DNA of 64,000 bases from Streptomyces tauricus (GTDB taxonomy: Bacteria; Actinomycetota; Actinomycetes; Streptomycetales; Streptomycetaceae), in assembly GCF_014650955.1 (NCBI RefSeq), contig NZ_BMVY01000016.1, positions 117,013-181,012 on the forward strand, given 5' to 3'. Shown here piece by piece: positions 31,908-40,901 of this stretch. The notes under the pieces were generated by a model. That model was not told the origin of the DNA and did not search any database. It saw only the letters and a list, made by a program, of their open reading frames with translations. The position numbers and the translations under genes are program-made. The stretch's first letter is position 1. Each line of letters opens with the position of its first letter.

Positions 31908-34820
31908 CTATTCGAGAAGCTCCGCGTAAGAGCCCATGGCGAGGGCGATATCCGCCTGGGCCCAGAACCGGTGATATGTGAAGGACGGCGCGGCCCCACC
32001 GGCCAGATACGCCTCGATCTTCGACCAGGCCGGGTCGTCCTCGTAGAACGACCGGATCGAGTCGAACGTCGACGACGAGTTGATCGCGTCCCCGTTCGGC
32101 ATGGTGCCGCTCCACCCGCTCGGCACGTACACGGCGTCGTCGAACCGGTTGTAGTCGGCGCGCGTCTCCGGGACGGCCACACCCAGCGCGTCCTGGTTGT
32201 TCGCCCACATGCCGTCGAGCAGCGCCTTCGCCGTGGTGCCCGCCTCGGTGTCACCGGACCGGTCGGCGTAGTACGTCAGGGTCTTGGCGTACGCAGCCGC
32301 CACGCCCACGTCGTTCGTGTAGTCGGCGACGGTGACGTGAAGTCCCGTGTTGGCGCCGGGACTCGACGCGTTCCAGGTGTCCGGCTTGCCGGACCACTGG
32401 AGCGTGCTCGGGATCCGGAAGGAGCCGTCCGGGTTGACCGTGGTGTGGTCCAGCGCCCAGTCGACCCACTTGTCGAGGACGACCTTGGCGTCCGCGTTCC
32501 CGGTCTGCTGGTAGTACTCGGCGACCCGCTCCATGGACCACGCCTGGAAGCCGAACCACTGGTTGGACGGCGGGTCGTGGTAGACGGGCTTCTCGTCGTA
32601 GAACATGCCGTAGAAGGTCGGCGTCCCGGAGGGCGGTGTCGCGTAGCGGCCCTGCCAGCTGTTGGTGGCGCCGCCCGCGATGGCTCCCTCACTGGACTGC
32701 AGCCACCGGTAGAACTCCAGCTGCCGGCCGAGGGACTTGGCCCAGTCCGCCTGCCCCGTCGCCGACTTGGGCTTCAGGTCGGCGTACGAGCTGAGCGCGT
32801 AGGCCGCGAGGGGGTTCTGGTAGCCGCCGTGGGTGTGGCTGGAGCCGATGCGCCAGGCCCAGCCAGCCGAGGTGTCGGTGGCGCCGCCCCACGCGTAGTA
32901 CCAGTTCAGCAGGTAGTGCGAGGCGTCCTTGCCGGTGCCCGCCGGACACGTCGAAGGACCGACACAGTTGCCGATCTTCTTGAAGTACTTGTCGTACATC
33001 GAGTAGCGGAGATAGTCACCCATCTTCGCCGCCTTGCCGACGGTCGCGGACACGTCCGCGCCCTTGCCCTGTGCCTCGGCCCAGATGTCCGCCCAGTACG
33101 CGGCCTGCACGGCACGCGCGTCGGCGTCGGGGGCGTTGGTGAACTTCCACTGCCTGGCGTACGAGGCGTCCTTGGTGAACAGGTCCAAGTACCCGTTCGT
33201 GCCGCCGTACTTGAAGGCGTCGCAGGTCGGCTGCGGCACCGTCTCCCACACCGACTCCTGCGCACCGCGCTGGAAGGTGTTGATGTAGGAGGGGCCTGTG
33301 TCGGACGGGCCCGCCTCGCACTTGCCCGGCGAGTTGCCGTATCCGTAGACGTTGTCCACGTCCTGCAGCCAGTGCATGCCGTACACGTCGTCCGTGCCGT
33401 ACGCGCTCTTCAGTTCGGCCGCGATCGGGTCGGGGCCGACGGAGATCCCCGAGTCGAGCTGCGCCGGGTACTCGTTCGGCGTGTCCAGCTCGGGTGCGTA
33501 CGTGGCCGGCTTCGAGGCGTTGTAGAACGAGTTGGTCGGCTGGTCGGCGTGCGTGGGGATCATGAACTTCTCCATGATGTCCCAGGCCCCGTTGAACTTG
33601 GTCCAGTCGCCCGTGACCTTGCCGTACATGGCCTGCAGCCACAGCAGATAGCTGTACGCCTCCGACGTCGTCTCATGCCCGTGGTCGGGCGCCTCGACGA
33701 TCAGTGTCTCCACCGAGTGGTACGGGATGCCCTCCGGCGAGAAGTAGCCGTTCGCCGGGTTGGTGATCTTCCCGTAGAGGTCCAGGAAGCGGGCGTCGTA
33801 CTCCTTCGACGCGGCGAGCTGGGTGACGGTCACCGAGGCCTTGGCGTGCCCGGTGGCCGTCGAGTCGAAGACGGCCGAACCGGTGCCCGTGGCATTGGCC
33901 GTGACGGTCACCTTCTGGGCCGTGGACCAGTTCGAGGGGGTGAAGGTCAGGGACGCCCCGCCGGTGACGGACAGCCCCGTGTTGCCGCTCGCGCGAGCGG
34001 TCGTCACGGTCACGTTCGCCGACGGCTGGGTGGAGAGCTTGACGTCGTACGTGCCCGTCTTGCCCTGCTGGACGCCGAGTTGGGTCGGTGAGACCACCAC
34101 GGCGGGACCCGAGGCGACCGTGATGCCGACCGGGGTGGACTCCGCCGAGGCGCCCAGGCTGTCGTACGCCTTGGCCAGCAGCGAATGACTGCCCACGGTC
34201 AAGCTGGAGGTCGAGAGCGAGTAGGGCGAAGTGGTGTCCGTGCCCAGCAGGGTCGTGTCGTCGTAGAACTCGACCTTGCTGATCGTCGCGCCGTCCGCCG
34301 CCGCGGCGGTCGCGGCGAGCGGGACCGCCGAGCCCTGCGAGTAGACGGCGCCCGCCGCGGGGCTGGTCAGCACGGTGATCGGCGGCTGATGGGCACCGGC
34401 GCAGGTCGTGCCGTTGATCGCGAAGGAGGTGGGCGCGGCGTTGGTGCCGCTGTATGTGAACTGGGCGCCGGTCGTGACGGCCGCCCCGGCCGCGATGGTC
34501 CCGTTCCAGGACGCGTTCGTCGCGGTGACCGTCTTCCCGGACTGCGACCAGGTGCCGCTCCAGCCGCTGCTGAGCTGCTGGTTGCCGGTGTAGCCGTAGG
34601 TCAGGGTCCAGCCGCTGATGGCCTCCGTGCCGCGGTTGGTGAGGGTGAGCTCGGCGGTGAAACCGGAGCCCCAGTCATTCGTTCTGTAGTCGACGCTGCA
34701 CTGAACAGCCGCCGCCTGTGCAGGAGTTGTACCGGTCGTGAGCATGGTCAGCGGGAGGGCGAGGGCCGCCACCACGGCTGTCCACATCCGCCGCGCACGG
34801 CGTCTGCGTCTGGGTGCCAT
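31908..34820 (-). CDS. Secreted exo-cellulase, GH48 with N-terminal CBM2
   Basis: A 970-residue secreted cellulase. Residues 1-37 are a basic signal peptide (PRRRRRARRMWTAVVAALAL). CBM2 spans about 38-140 (CSVDYRTNDWGSGFTAELTL). Two Ig-like domains follow at about 150-235 (VEFYDDTTLLGTDTTSPYSL) and 240-335 (Calx/Ig type). The GH48 catalytic barrel runs from about 337 (KEYDARFLDLYGKI) to the end, with the general acid glutamate in the ETTSEAYSYLLW region. GH48 enzymes release cellobiose from reducing chain ends. A perfect CebR box lies 62 bases upstream. Confidence 0.95.
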   Translation of the reverse strand: MAPRRRRRARRMWTAVVAALALPLTMLTTGTTPAQAAAVQCSVDYRTNDWGSGFTAELTLTNRGTEAISGWTLTYGYTGNQQLSSGWSGTWSQSGKTVTATNASWNGTIAAGAAVTTGAQFTYSGTNAAPTSFAINGTTCAGAHQPPITVLTSPAAGAVYSQGSAVPLAATAAAADGATISKVEFYDDTTLLGTDTTSPYSLSTSSLTVGSHSLLAKAYDSLGASAESTPVGITVASGPAVVVSPTQLGVQQGKTGTYDVKLSTQPSANVTVTTARASGNTGLSVTGGASLTFTPSNWSTAQKVTVTANATGTGSAVFDSTATGHAKASVTVTQLAASKEYDARFLDLYGKITNPANGYFSPEGIPYHSVETLIVEAPDHGHETTSEAYSYLLWLQAMYGKVTGDWTKFNGAWDIMEKFMIPTHADQPTNSFYNASKPATYAPELDTPNEYPAQLDSGISVGPDPIAAELKSAYGTDDVYGMHWLQDVDNVYGYGNSPGKCEAGPSDTGPSYINTFQRGAQESVWETVPQPTCDAFKYGGTNGYLDLFTKDASYARQWKFTNAPDADARAVQAAYWADIWAEAQGKGADVSATVGKAAKMGDYLRYSMYDKYFKKIGNCVGPSTCPAGTGKDASHYLLNWYYAWGGATDTSAGWAWRIGSSHTHGGYQNPLAAYALSSYADLKPKSATGQADWAKSLGRQLEFYRWLQSSEGAIAGGATNSWQGRYATPPSGTPTFYGMFYDEKPVYHDPPSNQWFGFQAWSMERVAEYYQQTGNADAKVVLDKWVDWALDHTTVNPDGSFRIPSTLQWSGKPDTWNASSPGANTGLHVTVADYTNDVGVAAAYAKTLTYYADRSGDTEAGTTAKALLDGMWANNQDALGVAVPETRADYNRFDDAVYVPSGWSGTMPNGDAINSSSTFDSIRSFYEDDPAWSKIEAYLAGGAAPSFTYHRFWAQADIALAMGSYAELLE

Positions 34821-34881
34821 GTTCTGGTTCCTCTCCTTGCGGCTCGGAGATGAGGGGGAGGAGCAACAAGCCTTGAACCAG

Positions 34882-34895
34882 TGGGAGCGCTCCCA
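34882..34895. promoter_or_regulatory. CebR operator (perfect)
   Basis: TGGGAGCGCTCCCA is the exact 14-base CebR palindrome known to repress cellulase genes in Streptomyces until cellobiose/cellotriose binds the LacI-family repressor. It lies 62 bases before the GH48 start. Confidence 0.9.
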
Positions 34896-35013
34896 TATTG
34901 GAGAGAGGGGTGCAGGGGGTCAAGGTGCTTGAAGAGTCGAAATGATTCGATAGATCAAGAGTGCAACTCCTCTGTCGTTTACCAACACTTGGCGCTACCT
35001 TCGTCCGCACCAG

Positions 35014-35027
35014 TGGGAGCGGTTCCA
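35014..35027. promoter_or_regulatory. CebR-like operator (12 of 14 matches)
   Basis: TGGGAGCGGTTCCA differs from the CebR palindrome at two positions (9 and 11) and lies about 290 bases before the GH6 start. Its distance suggests a long GH6 leader or control from the shared region. Confidence 0.7.
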
Positions 35028-35075
35028 TCAGTCGACGCGTCGGTCACGGCGCGACCGAGCTGCAAGGAGTCGCTC

Positions 35076-35279
35076 ATGTGTCACCCCCGCGTTCACCTTT
35101 TTCAGTGGTCGGCGCCAACGCACTCCTTCATCGGCCGCGTCGTGACGTGCTTCGACGTGCTTCGGCATGAGCATTTGCCGGCCCGGTCCGGACCCGGCAC
35201 CACCGGGACCGCGTCCCCGGGCGGACCTGCTCTCCCCTCACGACGGCACTTCCACGTCGTTCGGCATCGGGTCGCGTGA
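35076..35279 (+). CDS. Possible leader peptide/small ORF upstream of GH6 (doubtful)
   Basis: A 67-codon frame begins MCHPRVHLFQW at ATG 35076 and is preceded by AAGGAG with a six-base spacer, a good ribosome site. It ends 37 bases before the GH6 start, inside the presumed GH6 leader. The composition is His/Arg-rich with weaker third-position GC than neighbouring genes and no family match that I recognise. It could be a translated leader or chance. Confidence 0.3.
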   Translation: MCHPRVHLFQWSAPTHSFIGRVVTCFDVLRHEHLPARSGPGTTGTASPGGPALPSRRHFHVVRHRVA

Positions 35280-35316
35280 GCCTGTGCGCGCCCTCGACGA
35301 ATAGGACACCCCGCAC

Positions 35317-37029
35317 ATGAGCCGTACCAGAACTGCACTTCTCGCGGCGCTGGCGCTGGTCGCCGGCACCGCGGGCGCCGCCGTCGCGGCGATACCCCCG
35401 GACGTCGGCGCGGCCGCCGTCCCCTGCACCGTGGAGTACAAGGTGCAGAACCAGTGGGACACCGGCTTCACCACCGCGGTGACGGTCACCAACAACAGCG
35501 CGGCCAAGTCCAGTTGGGCCGTGAAGTGGTCGTACGCCGGGAACCAGAAGGTCACCAGCGGCTGGAACGCCAAGCTCAGCCAGAGCGGCACCGCGGTCAC
35601 CGCCGCCAACGAGAGCTACAACGGGACGCTCTCCACCGGCGGTTCGGTCAGCTTCGGCTTCAACGGCACCTACAGCGGCACCAACGCGCTGCCCACCGCC
35701 TTCACCCTCGACGGCGTTACCTGCAATGTCGACGACGGCGGCACGGACCCCACCGACCCGACCGACCCGGGCACGGGCAGCCGGGTGGACAACCCGTACG
35801 CGGGTGCCAAGGTGTACGTGAACCCGGAGTGGAAGGCCAAGGCCACGGCCGAGACCGGCGGCAGCCGCATCGCCAACCAGCCGACCGGTGTGTGGCTCGA
35901 CCGGATCGCCGCGATCAACGGGGTGAACGGCGGCATGGGGCTGCGCGCCCACCTGGACGCGGCACTGGCGCAGAAGGGCTCGGACGAACTCGTCGTCCAG
36001 CTGGTCATCTACAACCTGCCCGGCCGTGACTGCGCCGCCCTGGCGTCCAACGGCGAACTGGGCCCGACGGAGATCGACAAGTACAAGACCCAGTACATCG
36101 ACCCGATAGCGGCGATCCTCAAGGACACCAAGTACGCGGGTCTGCGCATCGTGACCACGGTCGAGATCGACTCGCTGCCGAACCTCGTCACGAACGTCTC
36201 GCCGCGTGCCACCGCCACCGCCAACTGCGACACGATGAAGGCGAACGGCAACTACGTCAAGGGCGTCGGCTACGCGCTGAACAAGCTCGGTGACGCGCCC
36301 AACGTCTACAACTACGTGGACGCCGGACACCACGGCTGGCTCGGCTGGGACGACAACTTCGCGCCGTCGGCCGCGCTCTTCAAGGAGGCCGCCTCCGCCG
36401 AGGGTGCGACCGTCGCCGACGTGCACGGCTTCATCGTGAACACGGCGAACTACAGCGCCACGAAGGAGGACCACTTCACGGTCAACGACACCGTGAACGG
36501 CGCGTCGGTCCGTACGTCGAAGTGGATCGACTGGAACCGGTACGTCGACGAGCAGTCCTACGCGCAGGCCATGCGCACGCAGCTCGTCTCGATCGGCTTC
36601 CCGTCCGGGATCGGCATGCTGATCGACACCTCCCGCAACGGCTGGGGCGGCACGGCACGGCCCACCGGACCCGGGGCGACGACCACCGTGGACACGTACG
36701 TCGACGGAGGCCGGTACGACCGGCGCATCCACCTCGGCAACTGGTGCAACCAGTCGGGCGCGGGCCTCGGCGAGCGGCCGCAGGCGGCGCCGGCGGCCGG
36801 GATCGACGCGTACGTGTGGATGAAGCCGCCGGGCGAGTCGGACGGGTCGAGCACCGCCATCCCCAACGACGAGGGCAAGGGCTTCGACCGGATGTGCGAC
36901 CCCACGTACACCGGTAACCCGCGGAACAACAACAACATGTCCGGGGCGCTGCCGAACGCGCCGCTGTCCGGGCACTGGTTCTCCGCGCAGTTCCAGGAGC
37001 TCATGAAGAACGCGTATCCCGCTCTGTGA
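35317..37029 (+). CDS. Secreted cellobiohydrolase, GH6 with N-terminal CBM2
   Basis: A 570-residue secreted cellulase. The signal peptide is about 1-33. CBM2 covers about 34-137 (CTVEYKVQNQWDTGFTTAVT, with the aromatic binding residues WAVKWSYAGNQKV and SGWNAKLSQSG). A short DPTDPTDPGTGS linker leads to the GH6 barrel (about 153-570). The long active-site loops (DAGHHGWLGWDDNF; DTSRNGWGGTARPTGPG) and VWMKPPGESDGSS resemble exo-acting Cel6B-type enzymes that attack non-reducing ends. With the GH48 exo-enzyme across the divergent promoter it forms a complementary pair. Confidence 0.95.
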   Translation: MSRTRTALLAALALVAGTAGAAVAAIPPDVGAAAVPCTVEYKVQNQWDTGFTTAVTVTNNSAAKSSWAVKWSYAGNQKVTSGWNAKLSQSGTAVTAANESYNGTLSTGGSVSFGFNGTYSGTNALPTAFTLDGVTCNVDDGGTDPTDPTDPGTGSRVDNPYAGAKVYVNPEWKAKATAETGGSRIANQPTGVWLDRIAAINGVNGGMGLRAHLDAALAQKGSDELVVQLVIYNLPGRDCAALASNGELGPTEIDKYKTQYIDPIAAILKDTKYAGLRIVTTVEIDSLPNLVTNVSPRATATANCDTMKANGNYVKGVGYALNKLGDAPNVYNYVDAGHHGWLGWDDNFAPSAALFKEAASAEGATVADVHGFIVNTANYSATKEDHFTVNDTVNGASVRTSKWIDWNRYVDEQSYAQAMRTQLVSIGFPSGIGMLIDTSRNGWGGTARPTGPGATTTVDTYVDGGRYDRRIHLGNWCNQSGAGLGERPQAAPAAGIDAYVWMKPPGESDGSSTAIPNDEGKGFDRMCDPTYTGNPRNNNNMSGALPNAPLSGHWFSAQFQELMKNAYPAL

Positions 37030-37069
37030 CCTGCGCTTTTCGCTCGGTCACCTGACAGATTCAAAGATC

Positions 37070-37106
37070 GCGCCGTTCCCCGCGCCCCTTATGGGGCTCG
37101 GGGAAC
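37070..37106 (+). terminator. Hairpin containing the GC-rich element, after GH6
   Basis: The core GCGCCGTTCCCCGCGCCCCT (37070-37089) pairs with ggggctcggggaac (37093-37106) through an imperfect 14-base stem, 41 bases after the GH6 stop. Confidence 0.7.
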
Positions 37107-37188
37107 TGTTGCCGTTTCGGCAAGGTGAGTGGCTGTTTCCGGGAGAGGTGGCGCAGGCTGGGGATACCCGAACGAGAGGCTCGCAGCC

Positions 37189-38076
37189 ATGGCGCACGGT
37201 CACGAACACCACGACGGCAACGGTCACAGCCACACCCATGTCGACTTCGCCGAGATGCTTCCCATGCTGGAGCAGGAGGCCGAGCTGTACTCGCCGCTCT
37301 ACACACAGGCGGCGAGCTGGCTGCGGGAGATGCGGCCCGATCCCGAGCTGGTCGTGGACGCGGGCAGCGGCCCCGGAGTCATCTCCTGTCTGCTCGCCGA
37401 CACCTTCCCCGGCGCCCGGGTCATCGCCGTGGACGGGGCGGATCCCCTCCTGGAACGGGCCCGCGAACGCGCCGCCGAGCGGGGCATCGCCGACCGCTTC
37501 GGCACCCTGCGGGCCGAGCTGGGCGACGGGCTCGGCGACCTGGAGTACCCGGCCGACCTCCTCTGGGCGAGCCGGTCCCTGCACCACGTCGGCGACCAGC
37601 GGGGCGCCCTCGCCGGCTTCGCCGACCGGCTCGCGCCGGGCGGCACCCTCGCACTGCTGGAGGGCGGGCTGGCCCCGCGCTACCTCCCGCGTGACTTCGG
37701 CATCGGCCGGCCCGGACTGCACGCCTGGATCGACGCCGTCGAGCAGGAGTGGTTCGCCCGCATGCGGGCCGAGCTGCCCGGCGCCGTCGTCGAGGACGTC
37801 GAGGACTGGCCGGCGCTGCTCACCGCGGTCGGCCTGCGCCACACCGCGACCCGCACGTTCCTGCTCGACCTCCCCGCCCCGGTCTCCGACGAGGCCCGCG
37901 CGTTCGTCGCCACCGCTCTCGGCCACCGCCGCGACGGACTGGGCGAGCACCTGGACGCCGACGACCGCGCCACCCTGGACCGCCTCCTCGACCCGGAGGA
38001 CAAGGCGAGCGTGTACCACCGTCCGGACGTCTTCGTGCTCACGGCACTGACGGTGTACGTCGGGGTGAAGCCGTAA
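37189..38076 (+). CDS. Class I methyltransferase with a histidine-rich N-terminus
   Basis: A 295-residue Methyltransf_12/25-type protein. Motif I is VVDAGSGPGVISCLLAD, acidic loop VIAVDGADPLLERA and motif II-III DLLWASRSLHHVGD...LAPGGTLALLEGG. The N-terminus MAHGHEHHDGNGHSHTHVD has seven histidines in 16 residues, which could bind a transition metal. A start at ATG 37189 has GAGAGG upstream. The substrate is unknown, and the gene stands alone between GH6 and the SDR. Confidence 0.82.
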   Translation: MAHGHEHHDGNGHSHTHVDFAEMLPMLEQEAELYSPLYTQAASWLREMRPDPELVVDAGSGPGVISCLLADTFPGARVIAVDGADPLLERARERAAERGIADRFGTLRAELGDGLGDLEYPADLLWASRSLHHVGDQRGALAGFADRLAPGGTLALLEGGLAPRYLPRDFGIGRPGLHAWIDAVEQEWFARMRAELPGAVVEDVEDWPALLTAVGLRHTATRTFLLDLPAPVSDEARAFVATALGHRRDGLGEHLDADDRATLDRLLDPEDKASVYHRPDVFVLTALTVYVGVKP

Positions 38077-38110
38077 CTCTCCTTGGCAACTCCCCCTGCC
38101 TGGCCGGGTG

Positions 38111-38141
38111 TTGACATCGAGTGCGCTCCAAGTGATGGACT
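38111..38141 (+). promoter_or_regulatory. MerR-type promoter/operator upstream of the SDR
   Basis: TTGACA (38111-38116) and TGGACT (38136-38141) are separated by 19 bases, the elongated spacing of MerR-controlled promoters. Within the spacer GAGTGCGCTCCAAG forms most of an imperfect dyad. No MerR gene lies in the window. Confidence 0.5.
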
Positions 38142-38212
38142 CCGGGCACTCCGTCGAACACGCAACACGGAACACGGAACACGGCCTGGCGGCACCTGAC
38201 TTGGGGGAACAC

Positions 38213-38914
38213 ATGACTGACTCACCGGTCGCGCTCATCACCGGCGGCGGCAGCGGGATCGGGGCCGCGGTGGCCCGGCAACTGCTCGACGCCGGGCACC
38301 GGGTGACCGTGACCGGCCGCGGGGAGGAGCGGTTGCGCGGGTTCGCGGAGCAACTCGGCAAGCCCGAGGGCCTGTTGACCCTCCAGGGGGACGCGGCCGA
38401 CTACGGCCACGTGCGGGCCGCGGTCGAGGCGACGGTGACGAAGTTCGGACGGCTCGACACCGTCGTCGCCAACGCCGGGTACGCCACGCACGACACCGTC
38501 GCGGAGGGTGACCCGGCCGGCTGGCGGGACATGGTGCTGACCAATGTGCTCGGACCCGCGCTGCTCGTCCGCGCGTCGATGGACCGGCTCAAGGAGACCC
38601 GCGGCCGGATCGTGCTCATCGGCAGCGTGGCGGGGCACGTCCACACCCCCGGCAACATCTACGGGGCGACGAAGTGGGCCGTGACCGGCCTCGCCGAGAA
38701 CACCCGGCGGCAGGTCACCGAGTACGGCGTGGGAGTGACGCTGATCTCGCCGGGACGGGTGGAGACCCCGTTCTGGGACAGCTACGGCAGCCTGTCGCCC
38801 GGGCAGCTGCTCACCTCGGACCAGCTCGCGGAGTCGGTCGTCTGGGCGATCCGGCAGCCGGCCGGGGTCGACGTCAACACGGTGGTCGTACGACCGACCG
38901 GCCAGCCGGTCTGA
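38213..38914 (+). CDS. Short-chain dehydrogenase/reductase
   Basis: A 233-residue classical SDR, NAD(P)-dependent. The cofactor motif is TGGGSGIG (residues 10-17), ANAG lies in the VVANAGYATHD strand, and the catalytic residues are Ser in LIGSVAGH and Tyr-x3-Lys in YGATKWAV. The RGRIVLIG strand and SPGRVETPF are typical. ATG 38213 is preceded by TTGGGGGAAC. The upstream MerR-type promoter suggests stress or thiol-dependent induction. It is convergent with an aldo/keto reductase across a 20-bp-stem terminator. Confidence 0.92.
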   Translation: MTDSPVALITGGGSGIGAAVARQLLDAGHRVTVTGRGEERLRGFAEQLGKPEGLLTLQGDAADYGHVRAAVEATVTKFGRLDTVVANAGYATHDTVAEGDPAGWRDMVLTNVLGPALLVRASMDRLKETRGRIVLIGSVAGHVHTPGNIYGATKWAVTGLAENTRRQVTEYGVGVTLISPGRVETPFWDSYGSLSPGQLLTSDQLAESVVWAIRQPAGVDVNTVVVRPTGQPV

Positions 38915-38924
38915 CCGGGCCGAA

Positions 38925-38971
38925 CGTGAGGAAGCCGCCGCCCGGGTGGTACGGGCGGCGGCTTCCTCACG
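38925..38971. terminator. Bidirectional terminator, perfect 20-bp stem
   Basis: Arms cgtgaggaagccgccgcccg (38925-38944) and its exact complement (38952-38971) around a seven-base loop, between the convergent SDR and aldo/keto reductase genes. Confidence 0.9.
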
Positions 38972-39015
38972 TCATGAGCCACCTCATGAGGCACGTCATG
39001 AGCTGGTGCGGCAGA

Positions 39016-39846
39016 TCAGTCGTTGACCGTCGCCGGGTCGGAACCCAGGCGGCGGCCCTCGTCGAGGGCGCTGATCGCGGCGATGTCCTCGGCGTCGAGC
39101 GTGAAGCCGAAGACGTCGATGTTCTCCTTGATCCGCGACGGGGTCACGGACTTGGGGATCACCACGTTGCCCAGCTGGAGGTGCCAGCGCAGGACGACCT
39201 GGGCGGGCGTACGGTCGTGCTTGCGGGCGATGGCCACGATGGCGGGGACTTCCAGGAGGCCCTTGCCCTGGCCGAGCGGGGACCAGGCCTCGGTCGCGAT
39301 GCCGTGCTCCGCGTGGAACTCACGGAGCGCGCTCTGCTGGAGGTGCGGGTGCAGCTCGACCTGGTTGACGGCCGGAACGACGGACGTCGCGTCGAGCAGC
39401 TTCTCCAGGTACTCCGGGTGGAAGTTGGAGACACCGATGGACTTGGCGCGACCGTCCGCGTGCAGCTTCTCGAAGGCCTTGTACGTGTCGACGTACGTGC
39501 CCCGGTCCGGCATCGGCCAGTGGATGAGGTACAGGTCGACGTAGTCGAGACCCAGCTTCTCCAGGGACTCGTCGAAGGCGCGCAGCGTCGAGTCGTAGCC
39601 CTGCTCGGCGTTCCAGAGCTTGGTGGTGACGAAGAGGTCCTCGCGGGCGATGCCGGAGGAGGCGAGGCCCTTGCCGGTGCCCGCCTCGTTGCCGTAGATC
39701 GCGGCGGTGTCGATGCTGCGGTACCCGGCTTCCAGCGCGGTGGAGACGGCTCGCTCGGCCTCGTCGTCCGGCACCTGCCAGACACCGAAGCCCAGCTGGG
39801 GCATCTCGACGCCGTTGTTCAGGGTGATCGGGGGGACCTTGCTCAC
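39016..39846 (-). CDS. Aldo/keto reductase, AKR5-like (2,5-didehydrogluconate-reductase type)
   Basis: A 276-residue (alpha/beta)8 NADPH-dependent reductase. The catalytic tetrad is intact: D46 and Y51 in SIDTAAIYGNE, K76 in VTTKLWN, H109 in LYLIHWPMP. NADPH-binding residues lie in VIPKSVTPSRIKENIDVF. Length and sequence match the AKR5 prokaryotic group, which reduces keto-sugars and small aldehydes. ATG 39846 is followed downstream by the shared terminator with the SDR. Confidence 0.93.
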   Translation of the reverse strand: MSKVPPITLNNGVEMPQLGFGVWQVPDDEAERAVSTALEAGYRSIDTAAIYGNEAGTGKGLASSGIAREDLFVTTKLWNAEQGYDSTLRAFDESLEKLGLDYVDLYLIHWPMPDRGTYVDTYKAFEKLHADGRAKSIGVSNFHPEYLEKLLDATSVVPAVNQVELHPHLQQSALREFHAEHGIATEAWSPLGQGKGLLEVPAIVAIARKHDRTPAQVVLRWHLQLGNVVIPKSVTPSRIKENIDVFGFTLDAEDIAAISALDEGRRLGSDPATVND

Positions 39847-40103
39847 GAGCTTTCGATCCTTACGTCGTCGGGTGGTACTCCATCGTCAACGATCACGGGC
39901 TGTCGTGCATTCCTGTCCGGTGGGTTCGCCGGTCGAATGGGAGATTGGCCGGAAAGTACCCGCTGAGACAGGTCCGAACCATTGAGCGCGTTCGGCGGGC
40001 CGGCCGGGGCGGGCGGCATCCGATCTCCGCGAGAACCTGACCGTGCGGTCATGCGGGGGGAGGTGACCGCTTCGCGTGGCCAGTCACCCCGCGGAAGGGG
40101 TCG

Positions 40104-40901
40104 TCACCCTGCGGCCGTGCCCAGGTACGCCTCCCTCACCCGGTGGTCGGCATGGATCTCGGCGGGGGTGCCCTCGGCGAGTACGCGGCCCAGGTCGAGT
40201 ACGACGATCCGGGTGGACACCTCCATGACGAAGGCGACGTCGTGCTCCACGAGGAGGACCGCGCAGCCCTCCTGTTCGGACAACCGGCCTACGACGGAAG
40301 CCAGTTGGCGGCTCTCCTCGGCCGTCGTCCCGGCGGCGGGTTCGTCCAGCAGCAGGACCCGGGGCGGGTCCGCGACGGCGCGGGCCAGTTCGACCATGCG
40401 GGCGCGGCCCACCGGGAGGGCGGCGGCGTAGACGTCGCCGAGGCCGTCGAGCCCACAGGCGCGCAGGACCTCGGCGGCCCTGGCCCGGCGTTCCCTCTCG
40501 TACGTACGCCGGGCCGGCGCCCCCAGCAGATCGGCCGCGAGTCCGCCTCCGCCACCGTGCCACTCCTGCGCCACCACCAGGTTGTCGGCCACCGTGAGCT
40601 GCCCGAACAGTTGCTGGCGCTGGAACGTGCGGCGCAGTCCGTGGCGGGCGCGCCAGACGGGGGAGCGGCGGGTGACGTCCGTCCCTTCGAGACGGACACG
40701 GCCCTCGTCGGGGCGGCGGATGCCGGACAGCACGTCGAAGAGGGTGGTCTTTCCGGCGCCGTTGGGGCCGATGAGCCCGCAGATCTCGCCGGGGCGCAGG
40801 GACAGGCTCACGTCGTCGAGTGCTTGCACGCCGCCGAAGCGGACGCCGACGCGGTCGGCGCGCAGGACGGGCTGGGGGGAGGCGTCGTTCGTGGACGTCA
40901 T
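40104..40901 (-). CDS. livG: Branched-chain amino-acid-type ABC transporter ATPase (LivG)
   Basis: A 265-residue ABC ATPase of the LivG group. Walker A GPNGAGKTT, the LivG-type FQRQQLFGQLTVADNLVVAQ loop, a degenerate signature LPVGRARMVELARA in place of LSxGQ, Walker B VLLLDEPAAGTT, and the C-terminal VREAYLGTAAG typical of LivG. It overlaps the end of the LivHMF fusion gene by ATGA (40898-40901). It is the second of the two ATPases of this importer and closes the operon. Confidence 0.92.
   Translation of the reverse strand: MTSTNDASPQPVLRADRVGVRFGGVQALDDVSLSLRPGEICGLIGPNGAGKTTLFDVLSGIRRPDEGRVRLEGTDVTRRSPVWRARHGLRRTFQRQQLFGQLTVADNLVVAQEWHGGGGGLAADLLGAPARRTYERERRARAAEVLRACGLDGLGDVYAAALPVGRARMVELARAVADPPRVLLLDEPAAGTTAEESRQLASVVGRLSEQEGCAVLLVEHDVAFVMEVSTRIVVLDLGRVLAEGTPAEIHADHRVREAYLGTAAG

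Larger units (their letters stand above)
34821..35316. other. Divergent promoter region of the GH48 and GH6 genes
   Basis: This 496-base region holds the two CebR-type boxes, an unusually AT-rich stretch for this genome (around 34930-34990, e.g. gatagatcaagagtgc) and the leader of the GH6 transcript. That leader contains a small frame at 35076-35279. No other gene is credible. Confidence 0.7.
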
